A stretch of DNA of 59,600 nucleotides from JAIQFL01 sp035295745. GTDB lineage: Bacteria > Acidobacteriota > Terriglobia > Bryobacterales > Bryobacteraceae. The stretch spans positions 1-59,600 of the forward strand of contig DATGIL010000092.1 in NCBI GenBank assembly GCA_035295745.1, written 5' to 3'. Positions 1 through 8,878 of this stretch are shown here, piece by piece. Made by a program: the position numbers and the translations under genes. Within the stretch, counting starts at the first letter, position 1; each line of letters starts with the position of its first letter. The notes beneath the pieces were generated by a model. The model ran no database searches. It saw only the letters and a list, made by a program, of their open reading frames with translations, and had not been told where the DNA came from.

Positions 1-128
1 AAAGACCGTGGGCTGAAGCCTCAGGAAGCAAATGCGTGAGCCGTAGCGAAAGCGAACTCGTAGAGTAGCGGCCTCGTGAGCAAAACGTTGCCGGCCAACC
101 TGCCGCGTAAAGGGGAAGCCTGCCATCG

Positions 129-504
129 GTGATGAAGCAACTCACCGGTGAGGACCCGCGGGCATATTACATGCATCGCTGGCCGTCACCGAAAGCCAGG
201 AAGCGACTCCGGGATCGCGTACGAGAGATCACCGATTCGCGCCAAAGCGGGGCTGACGTGAAGCAGATCCTCGCCAAGCTCAACCCCGTGCTTCGCGGCC
301 TGGGGGAACTGTTTCCGGACGGGGACAGCCGATCGGGAGTTCCTGAAGATGGACAGTTTTGTGTGGCAGCGGATCATCTGATGGCATTATCGACGAGGCG
401 GTCAGCGACCCACGCGACGCCGTGCATGGACCAGCCAACGACTCCCTGTTATGGGCTTGTATCGTCTGCGAGGGACCGTGCGATACCCGGCAGGCCGCAC
501 CTAG
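129..504 (+). pseudogene. Group II intron maturase C-terminal fragment (frameshifted)
   Basis: The first ~55 codons match the maturase (X/GIIM) domain of group II intron proteins, with HRWPSPKARKRLRDRVREIT and LNPVLRG as hallmarks. Just after LNPVLRG the reading frame shifts. In the other frame the expected continuation is readable (REFLKMDSFVWQRII, an in-frame TGA, WHYRRGGQRPTRRR, then MGLYRLRGTVRYPAGRT and a TAG at 502-504). Fragment size, one frameshift and one internal stop make this a dead gene. No RT motifs (such as YADD) are present upstream. Confidence 0.8.
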
Positions 505-515
505 AAGATCATCGT

Positions 516-549
516 GAAGTCGTACGCGGGAAAACCGCACGTACGGTTT
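516..549 (+). ncRNA. Group II intron domain V hairpin
   Basis: A 34-nt hairpin with the loop region GCGG-GAAAA-CCGC, a two-base bulge on the 3' side and a lower stem closing on GGTTT, the layout of intron domain V. The catalytic triad normally reads AGC; here positions 518-520 read AGT, which turns a G-C pair into a wobble. That agrees with the broken maturase and suggests the intron no longer splices. Confidence 0.65.
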
Positions 550-608
550 GAAGGGGGTATATGGAAACGGGCTAGCCCCACGGGCTATTACCACGCCATA
601 ATCGAACA

Positions 609-2198
609 ATGAGGTCGGCGGCCATCGCCCTCTGCTGTCTCGCTGGCTTGCAGTTGAACGCCCAGCAGCCAAGTTTTAGCGGTGTTGCAATTAACTCGAC
701 CACGCGGGAGCCTCTCGGTGGGGTCCACATCACGCTTCTGGCGATTCGAAACTTTCCGGAACCGAACCAGCCTTACGGTGCGGTCAGCGGGCCTGATGGC
801 CGATTTTCGATTCCCAACCTTCCATCGGGCATTTACCAGCTTTTGCCGCGGCACAACGGCTTCCTCTACCTGCACGACGAAAACAAGGACTTTTCAGAAA
901 TCAGAATCGTTCTCAAGCCGGGTGACGCTATCTCAGATCGTATCGTCGCCATGACGCCGGCGGCCATCCTCACCGGGCGCGTCACCGATGAGTTCGGCGA
1001 TCCTGTCGAAGGCGCATTCGTCAACGCGACACCCGTTACCGGTGACCCTTCGAGTTCCGTGGTATCGAGCCGGATGAACGGTTACACGGATGAGCTCGGA
1101 CGGTTTCGCATTGCGGGGGCGCCGGGCAGGTTCCGCATCAGCGCAAAGGGTGGGTCCCTGCGACTGGGTGTAAACGAAATTCGCACCGATGGCAGCGAGA
1201 TTCCGGTTTATGCCGAGACCTGGTATCCGTCCACCGACCGCCGCGAGCGTGGCACTGTTGTCGAGGCCATCGGCGGCCGGGAAACAGCAGGAAACGACAT
1301 CCGCCTCATCCGTAAACGCAGCCTCACGCTCAGCGGCGTTGTCACGGGCGCCCCCGAGGGCTCGGTTCGCCCTATAGTTTTCGTGCATACGAGATCGTTT
1401 GGCCTGCCATTCACCACACCCGACGGTGACGGACGATTCACCGTGTCCGGTCTCGCGGCGGACCGGTACACACTTTGGGCGCACTATGAGGCGGGCGCCG
1501 TGCAACTCAACAGCGCCCCTGTGGTCGTACCGCTTGAAAGCGCCAATGAAACCGGCCTGAATCTGCGGCTGGCGTCTGCTGAGCAACTCTCCGGCACGCT
1601 GGAGTTCGAAGGGAGTGCAACGAATTCCGCGCCCGGGCGGAATCAGAAAGTGATGGTCCATATCGAGCCGGTTACGCCGTCCTTCTGGACCGAGACGCAG
1701 GGTGGCAACGTCGATCGCAAGGGAACGTTCAGTGTCGCGAACGTCTTTCCCGCGAAATATCGCGTGCGCGCCGAGGCATTGCCGGAAAACGCCTTCATCA
1801 AGTCCGTCAGCGTCGATGGAGCAGTAATGCCTGACACGGTAGTCGATTTTTCAGGCGGCGTGAACGGCGCCAAAATCAAGCTCACCATCGGGCTGAATGG
1901 CGCCTCCTTGGAAGGAATCGCTTCGAGTGAAAACGGGATGCCTGCCTGCTGCGCGATGGTGGTGCTTGCCGACCGTGTCGAACACGTCAACGACCATATG
2001 GCGTCGGTGGAGGGCGGGAAGAAGTACCGCTTCACTGGCCTTCCCCCAGGAAAATACCGGCTGATCGTTTCCGGTCCGTCGCAAGACTTTGGTACGCAGA
2101 CCGCGGAGGAGCTTTTTGCGAAAGCGCCTGAGATCGAACTACACGAAGGCGATCATGTCACGCGAGATGTGACATTCAAACCGCGCGGGGCGAAATGA
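609..2198 (+). CDS. Secreted carboxypeptidase-regulatory-like repeat protein
   Basis: A 529-residue exported protein of unknown role. A signal peptide covers about residues 1-19 (cut near NAQQ). The rest is a chain of beta-sandwich modules of the carboxypeptidase regulatory-like type, recognisable by repeated G-x-V/A-T-D/N-x-x-x-x-P-L/V-x-G-A/V blocks near residues 24, 122 and 240 and by LPSGIYQL / LPPGKYRL strand motifs. Such proteins are abundant in Acidobacteria and are often cell-surface or TonB-receptor associated. No convincing ribosome binding site precedes the start; the intron remnant lies just upstream and may have cut off the native promoter. It overlaps the next, related gene by the four bases ATGA, so the pair is probably translated together. 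Confidence 0.8.
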   Translation: MRSAAIALCCLAGLQLNAQQPSFSGVAINSTTREPLGGVHITLLAIRNFPEPNQPYGAVSGPDGRFSIPNLPSGIYQLLPRHNGFLYLHDENKDFSEIRIVLKPGDAISDRIVAMTPAAILTGRVTDEFGDPVEGAFVNATPVTGDPSSSVVSSRMNGYTDELGRFRIAGAPGRFRISAKGGSLRLGVNEIRTDGSEIPVYAETWYPSTDRRERGTVVEAIGGRETAGNDIRLIRKRSLTLSGVVTGAPEGSVRPIVFVHTRSFGLPFTTPDGDGRFTVSGLAADRYTLWAHYEAGAVQLNSAPVVVPLESANETGLNLRLASAEQLSGTLEFEGSATNSAPGRNQKVMVHIEPVTPSFWTETQGGNVDRKGTFSVANVFPAKYRVRAEALPENAFIKSVSVDGAVMPDTVVDFSGGVNGAKIKLTIGLNGASLEGIASSENGMPACCAMVVLADRVEHVNDHMASVEGGKKYRFTGLPPGKYRLIVSGPSQDFGTQTAEELFAKAPEIELHEGDHVTRDVTFKPRGAK

Positions 2199-3721
2199 AA
2201 CGGCTCTTCTCGATCGTCGCACTCGCCTACTGTGCTTGCGCGCAGACGGCCTCCATTGAGGGGATCGTTACGAGTTCGGTCACCGGCTCGGCACTCGTGC
2301 GAGTGCACGTGGTTTTGAAAAATCCCACCGACAACTCAGGCCCGGAATACGGAGCGCAGACGACGGATGACGGACACTTCTCCATAAGCGGAGTACCGGC
2401 CACACGGGCCTACATACTGAACGCCGCACGGGTTGGTTACGCGACCTTCCGCATGAGCGTCACTCTTGAGCGTGACGAAAATCGGAAGAACGTGGATTTG
2501 AAACTTACGCCCGTAGGCTCGATCCGGGGCTGCGTCACGGACTCCTCGGGCAAGCCGCTGGAACACGTAACCGTCACCGCGGACGGAAGTGACAACAAGC
2601 GGGCTATCACCGATGAAAACGGGCAGTTCCGCATCGGCGGTCTTACTCCCGGAAAATACCGCGTGAAAGCGGAGGGCGGCGGGCGAATGGACTTCATGAC
2701 CAAACCCGAAATCATGGCTGATGGATCGGTTCAGCTTCATGATGCCTCGACCTTCTATCCGGGAGTTCTCGATGCGCGCCAGGCGCAACGAGTCGAGGTG
2801 AAGCCCGCCACCGAGGTGTCCGGCGTCGATATTCAGCTCGTGGGCGTGCCTTTCGTGCGTGTCAGCGGCAAGGTTGTCGATTTTCCGCGTGACGCGGGAG
2901 AGGCGTATGCAACGATCGCATCGCGTAGCATGGGCGGTGGCGAGGGTCTTCCGATCGAGCCCGACGGCTCGTTTGAGTTCTGGGGTCCGGACCCGGGCAA
3001 GTACACCCTGAGCGCTGCCTGGGGGCCACGCGACGGACCGGGCATTTCCACGGGAGTGATTCAGATAGAAGTCGCGGGCTCGAATGTCGACAACATCGAA
3101 CTACGAGTAGTGCCGGAGTCAAGCATCGCGGGCCGCCTCCTGGCTGACACGTCTGATCTGCCACAGCCGAACGCGCAGACGAGGGTCGCGTTGCGGGAAC
3201 TGAACTCCGGGTCGAACGCGGGAGATCCGGCGCCGGTCGAGCCCGACAATTCGTTCAAGCTAAAAGGCGTGAGGGCAGGCAAGTATGTCGTCAGCGTTTC
3301 CCAGGACGGCGTCTATGTGAAGTCGATGAGGCTAGGCACATCGGCGTCCGACGGCGACATTCTTGATCTGATCAACGGTTCCCGGGGCGCCGGCCTGACG
3401 CTGGTTATGAGCACTGCTGTGGGATCGATAACCGGCACGGTTCGGGATGAAAACGGAAACCCCGCCGAGGCGCTGGTCGTGCTTTCACGCGATCTCGGCG
3501 AGCAGACGATCCCCGCGTCGCGGTCGACAGATGCCCAACCCGGCGGTTCCTATTCATTCGCGAACCTTCCGCCTGGAAAATACAGGATCGCCGCCTTTCC
3601 ACATGAGGACGCGGATTTGGTTCTAAGGCCAGATGGACTGTCAGCATTTGACGACCTGATGGAGGGCGTTGAACTCGCCCCGGCCGGCAAGGTTTCGAGG
3701 GACTTGAAGATCGTGCGTTGA
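2195..3721 (+). CDS. Secreted carboxypeptidase-regulatory-like repeat protein
   Basis: A 508-residue paralogue-like partner of the preceding gene. A signal peptide spans residues 1-17 (cleavage near ACAQT). At least four regulatory-like beta-sandwich modules follow, starting at SIEGIVTSSVTGSALV (~20), SIRGCVTDSSGKPLEH (~108), VSGKVVDFPRD (~223) and SITGTVRDENGNPAEA (~410), with LTPGKYRVKAEG, DPGKYTLSAAW and LPPGKYRIAAFP as module ends. No enzyme motif is visible. The start ATG overlaps the stop of the upstream gene (ATGA), which fixes the start and implies coupling. Function is unknown; a surface or polysaccharide-binding role is only a family-level guess. Confidence 0.8.
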   Translation: MKRLFSIVALAYCACAQTASIEGIVTSSVTGSALVRVHVVLKNPTDNSGPEYGAQTTDDGHFSISGVPATRAYILNAARVGYATFRMSVTLERDENRKNVDLKLTPVGSIRGCVTDSSGKPLEHVTVTADGSDNKRAITDENGQFRIGGLTPGKYRVKAEGGGRMDFMTKPEIMADGSVQLHDASTFYPGVLDARQAQRVEVKPATEVSGVDIQLVGVPFVRVSGKVVDFPRDAGEAYATIASRSMGGGEGLPIEPDGSFEFWGPDPGKYTLSAAWGPRDGPGISTGVIQIEVAGSNVDNIELRVVPESSIAGRLLADTSDLPQPNAQTRVALRELNSGSNAGDPAPVEPDNSFKLKGVRAGKYVVSVSQDGVYVKSMRLGTSASDGDILDLINGSRGAGLTLVMSTAVGSITGTVRDENGNPAEALVVLSRDLGEQTIPASRSTDAQPGGSYSFANLPPGKYRIAAFPHEDADLVLRPDGLSAFDDLMEGVELAPAGKVSRDLKIVR

Positions 3722-3903
3722 AACGCCGCCGCGACGATAATCCCCCCTGACGGCCGTGCGGGTTCTCCCGGCTGTCCGTCCTAAACCCGTCTCCAGCGAG
3801 AGAAAAGTGTTGATCGATCCTGCCGAGGCTTGCGCGCGACGAACCGTTGACGGTTCGCCGGTTTCAACGTCAAAGCCAGCACAATCCAGTAAAATGCTGA
3901 TTT
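3722..3903. other. Non-coding gap
   Basis: 182 bases between the repeat-protein pair and the hydrolase. No gene, clear terminator or promoter was recognised. Confidence 0.5.
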
Positions 3904-4915
3904 GTGCGCGTCTTCATACGAGGTATCGCCGTCGTTCTCATACTCGGGTTGCTTGTGGGCACGATCTACGAACGCCTGGGGAAACAACGGGACCAAGAAC
4001 GGCTGCCCCGCCTCGGCCAAGCTGTTGACATCGGCGGGCGGTCACTCAACATATATTGCTCGGGAAGTGGAAGTCCACCGGTGATTCTGGACACCGGCGG
4101 AAGCGCCCCAGGCTACAGCAACATGCCCTTTCAGAAGCTTGTCTCCGAGCTGACGCGCACCTGTTGGTTCGACAGGGCGGGCCTGGGTTGGAGTGACCCC
4201 AGCCCCGTGACCCAGACGAGTGCGCCGATCGCGGCAGACCTCCACAAGTTGCTTCGTGCTGCGAAGATTGATCCGCCCTATATTTTGGTGGGGCAGTCGT
4301 TCAGTGGATTCAATGTTCGGGTTTTTACTAAGGCGTATCCAAGCGAAGTTGCCGGAGTGGTGTTACTTGACTCGGTTCAGGAAGATCAGCAGCAATACGA
4401 GCCCCGGTCCACTTTGTCTCCCATCAACCGGCTGCCGGCGGTTGTCCGGGGTGCGCTTTGCAGGGCAACACCTTTTGCGGCAAAGGTGGGTCTGATCCGT
4501 GTGACCATGAGTGGGTCTGGGCCAGACGGGCGGGTTCCGTCCGGGCTTCACGCCATCCGAGGCAGCCGTCCTCCATGGACTTGAATCTCAGCTCAAGGCC
4601 ATCGTGGCCTCCTCTGGATGTGACGCTTGGGAAAAGAGCGCCGCCGAGCCGCGTGACGCAGGAAATCTTGGCAATGTTCTGCTGACCGTCTTGACTGCCG
4701 GCAAGCCTTTAACGGTAGGCGATCCGCAAGTCGATCAGGAGATCCAGGCGTTCCACGAGACCTGGGTGCATCAACTGCAGCCTCGACTTGCCGCGCTCTC
4801 AACGCGCGGCAAACAGGTCATCGTAGAAGAGAGCAGTCACGCCATCGCGGGCGACATGCCGAGCGCCGCACTCGAGGCGATACGGCAAATTCTTTCGGAA
4901 ACTCGCGGACGATAG
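3904..4915 (+). pseudogene. Alpha/beta hydrolase, split by a frameshift
   Basis: Two overlapping frames together give one alpha/beta hydrolase of about 336 residues. The first (3904-4584, GTG start) has an N-terminal membrane anchor (residues 5-22), the oxyanion region LDTGGSAPGYS and the nucleophile elbow GQSFSG. The second (from about 4511) has the C-terminal part, ending with an ESSHAI motif holding the catalytic histidine. The join lies near 4507-4511, where one extra base after ATG shifts the frame; no slippery run is present. Either the gene is dead or the base is a sequencing error. With the frame restored it would be an inner-membrane-anchored or exported esterase-like protein of unknown substrate. 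Confidence 0.7.
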
Positions 4916-5305
4916 GCCACGATTAGCGCGCAGCGTTTACTCGTCTACTGGGCGGCCGGCCCGTGCCGACTCGACCGGACTGCCTGTGAAACTTCTGCAC
5001 GCGCACCGCGGAAACGAAAATGATGTGCCTATGCAAGCTCGCCACAAAGGATCTGCCTGTGTTTTCAATGCCAGGCGCGTGTCCCATCAAAAACGCGGAA
5101 AGGCGCTATACCCGTAAGCGGCATGTTGAACGGGATCTTCGGTTCCGGCGAGCGCCGGCATATTGCGGTATGGCAACGAGTCAAAGTCGTCGATCGTTGT
5201 CGGATAAGCTCATGCGGCCCCGTGTGGGCCACGCAGAGACAAAGCTTAAGCAGACATGACGCCGGCTACATACGGCTCCGAGGCGGGCTTTGTTAAAGCC
5301 CGACT
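4916..5305. other. Non-coding gap
   Basis: About 390 bases between the broken hydrolase and the minus-strand reductase. The short open frame at 5020-5259 lacks a binding site, a recognisable motif or normal composition and is not called. Nothing else was recognised. Confidence 0.5.
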
Positions 5306-5899
5306 TTAAACAGTTGATTTTTCGGCCGCGCACTTCTTCCGCACCTCGTAGCACAGCGCGACGATGCCGCTTGTGTACGCCTTCGTCTCGACAAGGTGCA
5401 GAGCGACGTCCTGCTCGAGCCCCTGAAAAAACGAGATGCCATCCCCAATCACCATCGGCACGATCGAATAACGCACTTCGTCGGCGAGCCCGAGGCGCAG
5501 GCATTCGGCGGCCACCGCACTGCCGCCGACAAACCAGATGCTGCGGAAACGTGGTTTCAGGCTCCCCTCCACCAGCCGCCGGAGATCGCCCGCATAGAAC
5601 TCGACGGTGGTTCTGTTTCTCGGCAGCGTGCGACGGGTGAGAACGAACACCGGCTTGTCGCCGTAGGACCATCCCAGCCCTCTGGCTTCGAAGTTGAGCG
5701 CCGTCTCATATGTTCGCGAGCCCATCACGTAGCAGTCGATCGATTTGAGGAACGTCTGGACTGCTTCCAGCGTCAGCGTTTCTCCGCCCTCAAAGTGATC
5801 CGAGGTTTGAAGCCAGTCCACGCGTCCGTCCCGCCCCGCGATGAAACCGTCGAGACTCGCTGCCATATGAATCGTGACCCGCGACTGTTCGCTGTCCAT
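5306..5899 (-). CDS. RibD C-terminal / dihydrofolate reductase-like protein
   Basis: A 197-residue protein of the RibD_C/DHFR-like reductase family (YwjB/YyaP type). It has the N-terminal strand IHMAASLDGFIAGRDG (residues ~9-24), the VMGSRTYETAL motif (~58) and the FVGGSAVAAECLRLGLADE motif (~122-140), which in the family forms the NADPH-binding core. The natural substrate is unknown; these proteins are soluble and usually not the main folate enzyme. A good binding site (AAGGAGG) sits just before the ATG. The gene is divergent from a TetR regulator with a palindrome between them, so it is the likely regulated target. Confidence 0.8.
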   Translation of the reverse strand: MDSEQSRVTIHMAASLDGFIAGRDGRVDWLQTSDHFEGGETLTLEAVQTFLKSIDCYVMGSRTYETALNFEARGLGWSYGDKPVFVLTRRTLPRNRTTVEFYAGDLRRLVEGSLKPRFRSIWFVGGSAVAAECLRLGLADEVRYSIVPMVIGDGISFFQGLEQDVALHLVETKAYTSGIVALCYEVRKKCAAEKSTV

Positions 5900-5919
5900 A
5901 CCGCCTCCTTGTATTCAAA

Positions 5920-5935
5920 CTAAACATGTGTTTAG
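5920..5935. promoter_or_regulatory. Candidate TetR operator palindrome
   Basis: CTAAACA and TGTTTAG form a 7-bp inverted repeat around TG. It lies 20 bases upstream of the reductase start and about 45 bases upstream of the preferred TetR start, the normal place for a TetR dimer to control both divergent genes. Confidence 0.55.
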
Positions 5936-5980
5936 ATATTGTCAAGAGCGCAGATCCGGCTCAAACCGGATTCCACGTTT

Positions 5981-6589
5981 ATGAGCCCGCGACGACGGAA
6001 GGCGGAAGATTCGGATGTCTTTGCAGCGCTGGTGCGCGTGATGTTGCGCCGCGGCCCGGCGGAATTGACTCTGCGCGAGATTGCGAAGGAGGCAGGCATC
6101 ACGGCAGGTGCGCTGGTGCAGCGGTTCGGCTCCAAGCGCGCGATGCTCCTGGCGCATGCCAATTACGTGGCCACCACAGGAGACGCTGGCCTGCCCGTCT
6201 CTCAGCCGCAGACGTTATCCCCCCTGGGAAGGCTCCGTGCTGCCGCAGCCATGTATGCGTCTCTGGCCGACTCGCCTCGCGCCGCAGTCCGGAATCTTGC
6301 CTATCTGCTCAACGACCTCGGCGATCCGGCGCTGCGCCGTCACCTCTTGCGGATGTCGCGCACCGCGCGCGTGTGGTACGAGCAGATGCTCACCGACGCG
6401 ATCGCAGCGGGCGAGCTACGCGATGCGACTGACGTTCGTCCCCTCGCCCGGCTGATCGAGGCCACGCTTCGCGGATCTTTTCTGAACTGGGCGTTGTATC
6501 GAGAAGGCTCGGCGGTCGACTGGTTGCGTGAAGATCTCGACGTGGTGCTTGGGCCATATTTGACGGGCGACGCCAACCGCCGAACATGA
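5981..6589 (+). CDS. TetR/AcrR family transcriptional regulator
   Basis: A ~202-residue regulator. The N-terminal helix-turn-helix reads LTLREIAKEAGITAGALVQRF followed by GSKRAML (about residues 28-55), the typical TetR DNA-binding domain; the remaining helical part would bind a ligand. An upstream in-frame start at 5939 exists, but it would overlap the operator region; ATG at 5981 (MSPRRRKAED) gives the standard TetR N-terminus. It is divergent from the reductase gene and overlaps the next gene by ATGA. It probably represses itself, the downstream unknown gene and the divergent reductase through the palindrome at 5920-5935. Confidence 0.82.
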   Translation: MSPRRRKAEDSDVFAALVRVMLRRGPAELTLREIAKEAGITAGALVQRFGSKRAMLLAHANYVATTGDAGLPVSQPQTLSPLGRLRAAAAMYASLADSPRAAVRNLAYLLNDLGDPALRRHLLRMSRTARVWYEQMLTDAIAAGELRDATDVRPLARLIEATLRGSFLNWALYREGSAVDWLREDLDVVLGPYLTGDANRRT

Positions 6590-7206
6590 CCACCATGCCA
6601 TGCGTCATCAGCGCGGCCGATCACGCAGGTTGGGCCCACTTCGTCTGCGTGGCGGCGCCGGGCCATGTGCCGGCCGTTATCGAGCGGCGTCGGGTGACGA
6701 CGATCGTGGCGGGGCTGCCGACCATGCCATATCACCGCGAATCGCTCGCGCTGGTTGTGGACGACGCGAACTTGCTGATCGCGCGCGTCCGCCGGTCCGT
6801 GGCGGAGTGTACTTCACGAGTCTTGCGCGAGGCGGTCGCGGATCTTGCGCCCGCTTATCGCGTCATCGCTCTGGCGATTCGCGAACCGACATTTCCTGAA
6901 CTGCCTGACACCGTGGCGGTGGTGCGGCGGTCGTACCAACTCCAATGCGCCGCCGACGGCATGATCTACCAGATCGCGCTGTGCGAAGCAGCCAGGCAAC
7001 TTGGTATTGAGGTGTATCAGTGCCCGCGGGGCAAGGAAGTCACCCGCGCGGCAGCGGGCCTTCAGGTGGCGGTTCGCGAAATGGCATCGTTTGTCAGCGT
7101 CACCGGACGTCCATCGGGCCCGCCCTGGACCGAGGAGCACCGTCGAGCGTATGCTGCCGGCATTGCGGCGCTCGCAATGAGCGAACCTCTCAAGCTTCAA
7201 CGATAA
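6586..7206 (+). CDS. Conserved hypothetical protein coupled to TetR
   Basis: A 206-residue soluble protein I do not recognise by family. It has no signal peptide or membrane segment. The C-terminal half contains YQLQCAADGMIYQIALCEAA and ends with an alanine-rich helix after GRPSGPPWTEEHRRAYAAG. Its ATG overlaps the TetR stop (ATGA), so it is co-translated with the regulator and probably under the same operator. Together with the divergent reductase this suggests a small inducible detoxification or stress unit, which is inference from context only. Confidence 0.7.
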   Translation: MTTMPCVISAADHAGWAHFVCVAAPGHVPAVIERRRVTTIVAGLPTMPYHRESLALVVDDANLLIARVRRSVAECTSRVLREAVADLAPAYRVIALAIREPTFPELPDTVAVVRRSYQLQCAADGMIYQIALCEAARQLGIEVYQCPRGKEVTRAAAGLQVAVREMASFVSVTGRPSGPPWTEEHRRAYAAGIAALAMSEPLKLQR

Positions 7207-7288
7207 GATCTTAGGCTTAGCCAAGAAAATCAGCTTGTGCGCAAGAAAGATCAAGAGACTCTAACGGTCCGTGGATTAGACTATCCCT

Positions 7289-7720
7289 ATGCTTCGCAGC
7301 GTTTTGTCGGTACTCGCCGGAATTGCTGTCCTAACGGCAACATCCTTCGCCATCGAGGCGGTTGTGAACCCTCTGTTACTTCGCGCATTCCCACAAGTTC
7401 TGCCGGGCCCGGCGGCGCTTTCATCCAATCAATGGGTCAGGCTGTTAACGCTTTCGTATGGGCTTACATGCGTGGCCGCCGGAGGATACGTCGCAGCTCG
7501 CTTTGCACGGCATTTACCGGTCAAGCACGCCGCTGCGATGGGGATTCTTCAAGCTGGTTTGACTATCGCGGCGATGCTGTCCCCGGAAGGGAATCATGCT
7601 TCACGAATGCAATGGATCGCGATCGCCGTTCTCAGCATACCTGCTGCGTTGGCGGGTGGATTTCTTTACAAGGGAAAGAAGCTCCATGACAGATTGGAAA
7701 AAGCTCCAGCCGGCACTTAA
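7289..7720 (+). CDS. Small four-helix membrane protein
   Basis: A 143-residue protein with four predicted membrane segments (around residues 3-25, 50-70, 82-98 and 106-124) and short loops. No enzyme motif is visible and no family is assigned. The 3' end overlaps the start of the AraC-family gene by about 35 bases, so the two are likely co-transcribed. It may be the target or sensor partner of that regulator, which is inference. Confidence 0.65.
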   Translation: MLRSVLSVLAGIAVLTATSFAIEAVVNPLLLRAFPQVLPGPAALSSNQWVRLLTLSYGLTCVAAGGYVAARFARHLPVKHAAAMGILQAGLTIAAMLSPEGNHASRMQWIAIAVLSIPAALAGGFLYKGKKLHDRLEKAPAGT

Positions 7721-8594
7721 CTTCGCCCGGCAGAATCTTTGCAAGAACGTCGCGCTGGCAGAATTGGCTGCCAACACGGAGCAGTCCCTGTTTCAAGCTC
7801 ATCGAACCCTTCGCGTGGCCCTGGGAGAAACGCCCAAGCACTTCACGCTGCGGCTGCGTATCGATCACGCCGCCGCCGCTTTGGTCACTTCGCGGGCCTC
7901 CATCCTGGACATCGCCCTGGAGTGCGGATTCGAGAGTCACGAGGTTTTCTGCCGCGCATTTCGCCGGCGCTTTGGCCTGAGCCCGAGCGCCTACCGAAAA
8001 CGTGGACTAATAGGCCCCAACACCACGTCGCACGCAGACCTGGTGGACGAAATCGGGCCGTGTGTAGGGCTTTACCATGTCGGCTTAGGAGAAAGGGGAT
8101 CGGAAGAATCCATGGAATACAAAATCACGAGAAAGGAACTGGCGCCTCAGCCGGTCCTGGTGGTCCGGCGGCGGGTACGACGCGTTCAGATTGCGGCGAC
8201 AATTGGGGCAGCATTGCCCAAGGTCTTCCTTCACGCACAACAGCGTGGCCTGGCCATCGTTGGCTACCCGATTACCCGGTACCTGGAAACAAGCGTTGGA
8301 TTAGTAACCTTCGAGACCGGAATGCGCGTTACAGCGCATAGCGGCGACTGGACCGCAGCCGACGGCCAAGGTGAAGTTTTGGCCGAAACGCTACCTGGCG
8401 GGCCTGCTGCGGCGACGATTCACTTCGGACCGTACGATCAACTCCAGGACGCCTACGCCACAGTCGAGGAGTGGGTTGCTGCGAACGGGTTCCGCCAGAA
8501 CGGTGCGCCATGGGAGGCGTACTTGAATGATCCAGCGGATCATCCAAATCCCCAGGACTGGAAGACTGAGGTCTATTGGCCTTTCCAAGAGTGA
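7686..8594 (+). CDS. AraC-type regulator with GyrI-like effector domain
   Basis: A ~302-residue two-domain protein. Residues ~1-105 carry two AraC helix-turn-helix motifs (ALAELAANTEQSLFQAHRTL and ILDIALECGFESHEVFCRAF, then FGLSPSAYRKRG). Residues ~140-302 form a GyrI-like small-molecule binding domain (start MEYKITRKELAPQPVLVVRR; end EVYWPFQE). This architecture (HTH plus AraC_E_bind) fits Rob/BltR-like regulators that sense drugs. The frame is open further upstream, but ATG 7686 (MTDWKKLQPALNFAR) gives the normal start. It overlaps the upstream membrane-protein gene. Confidence 0.82.
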   Translation: MTDWKKLQPALNFARQNLCKNVALAELAANTEQSLFQAHRTLRVALGETPKHFTLRLRIDHAAAALVTSRASILDIALECGFESHEVFCRAFRRRFGLSPSAYRKRGLIGPNTTSHADLVDEIGPCVGLYHVGLGERGSEESMEYKITRKELAPQPVLVVRRRVRRVQIAATIGAALPKVFLHAQQRGLAIVGYPITRYLETSVGLVTFETGMRVTAHSGDWTAADGQGEVLAETLPGGPAAATIHFGPYDQLQDAYATVEEWVAANGFRQNGAPWEAYLNDPADHPNPQDWKTEVYWPFQE

Positions 8595-8596
8595 TT

Positions 8597-8739
8597 GACG
8601 AATCCGTCACCACGATGTCTGCGTCGAGCATCATGAACGTCAGACGGCGGTAGCCTTCCAGCATGTGCCGCCCCAGAATGGCGACCTTCGCTTCCGGCGC
8701 GTCTTGCTTCCGCTGCTTCTTCATGCGTTTGCGCATCAT
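8597..8739 (-). pseudogene. Insertion-sequence transposase scrap (IS3-like)
   Basis: A short minus-strand frame joins two pieces that resemble IS3-type transposase genes. MKKQRKQDAPEAKVAILGRH looks like the start of an OrfA (usual form PEEKVAILRRHL), and LEGYRRLTFMMLDADIV looks like the OrfB stretch before the integrase core. The several hundred bases between them are missing, so this is an internally deleted remnant. Downstream the frame runs into the antisense of the AraC gene. Identification is by memory of the motif and needs a search. Confidence 0.5.
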
Positions 8740-8846
8740 CCTGATGGGGGAACGCCTTTTCCATTTTCAACCGAACCGGAACACGGCGGAAACGGGCTTG
8801 CATCTGGCGACTAAAAAGAGGAGAATCGTATCCGAAAAGCAATTTG

Positions 8847-8872
8847 ACTCCCGTTCCGCCGGGAGTGGGGAG
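8847..8872 (+). promoter_or_regulatory. Leader hairpin and strong ribosome binding site
   Basis: ACTCCCG (8847-8853) and CGGGAGT (8860-8866) form a 7-bp stem with a 6-base loop directly before GGGGAGG (8867-8872), which serves the ATG at 8879. The hairpin ends where the binding site begins, so it could modulate initiation or simply stabilise the leader. Confidence 0.4.
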
Positions 8873-8878
8873 GCTTCG

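Larger units (their letters stand above)
1..590 (+). mobile_element. Degenerate 3' remnant of a group II intron
   Basis: The stretch holds the C-terminal maturase part of a group II intron protein (129-504), a domain V hairpin (516-549) and a domain VI-like tail with the palindrome GGGCTAGCCC at 569-578. Bases 1-128 are non-coding and look like intron RNA, with a stop in the maturase frame at 108-110, so the reverse transcriptase body has been deleted. The 3' boundary near 590 is approximate. The next gene begins at 609, so the intron landed immediately before it. The left end lies outside the window. Confidence 0.75.

Noticed and set aside
5020..5259. 79-codon plus-strand frame
   Set aside because: No binding site, no motif, unusual composition; treated as non-coding.
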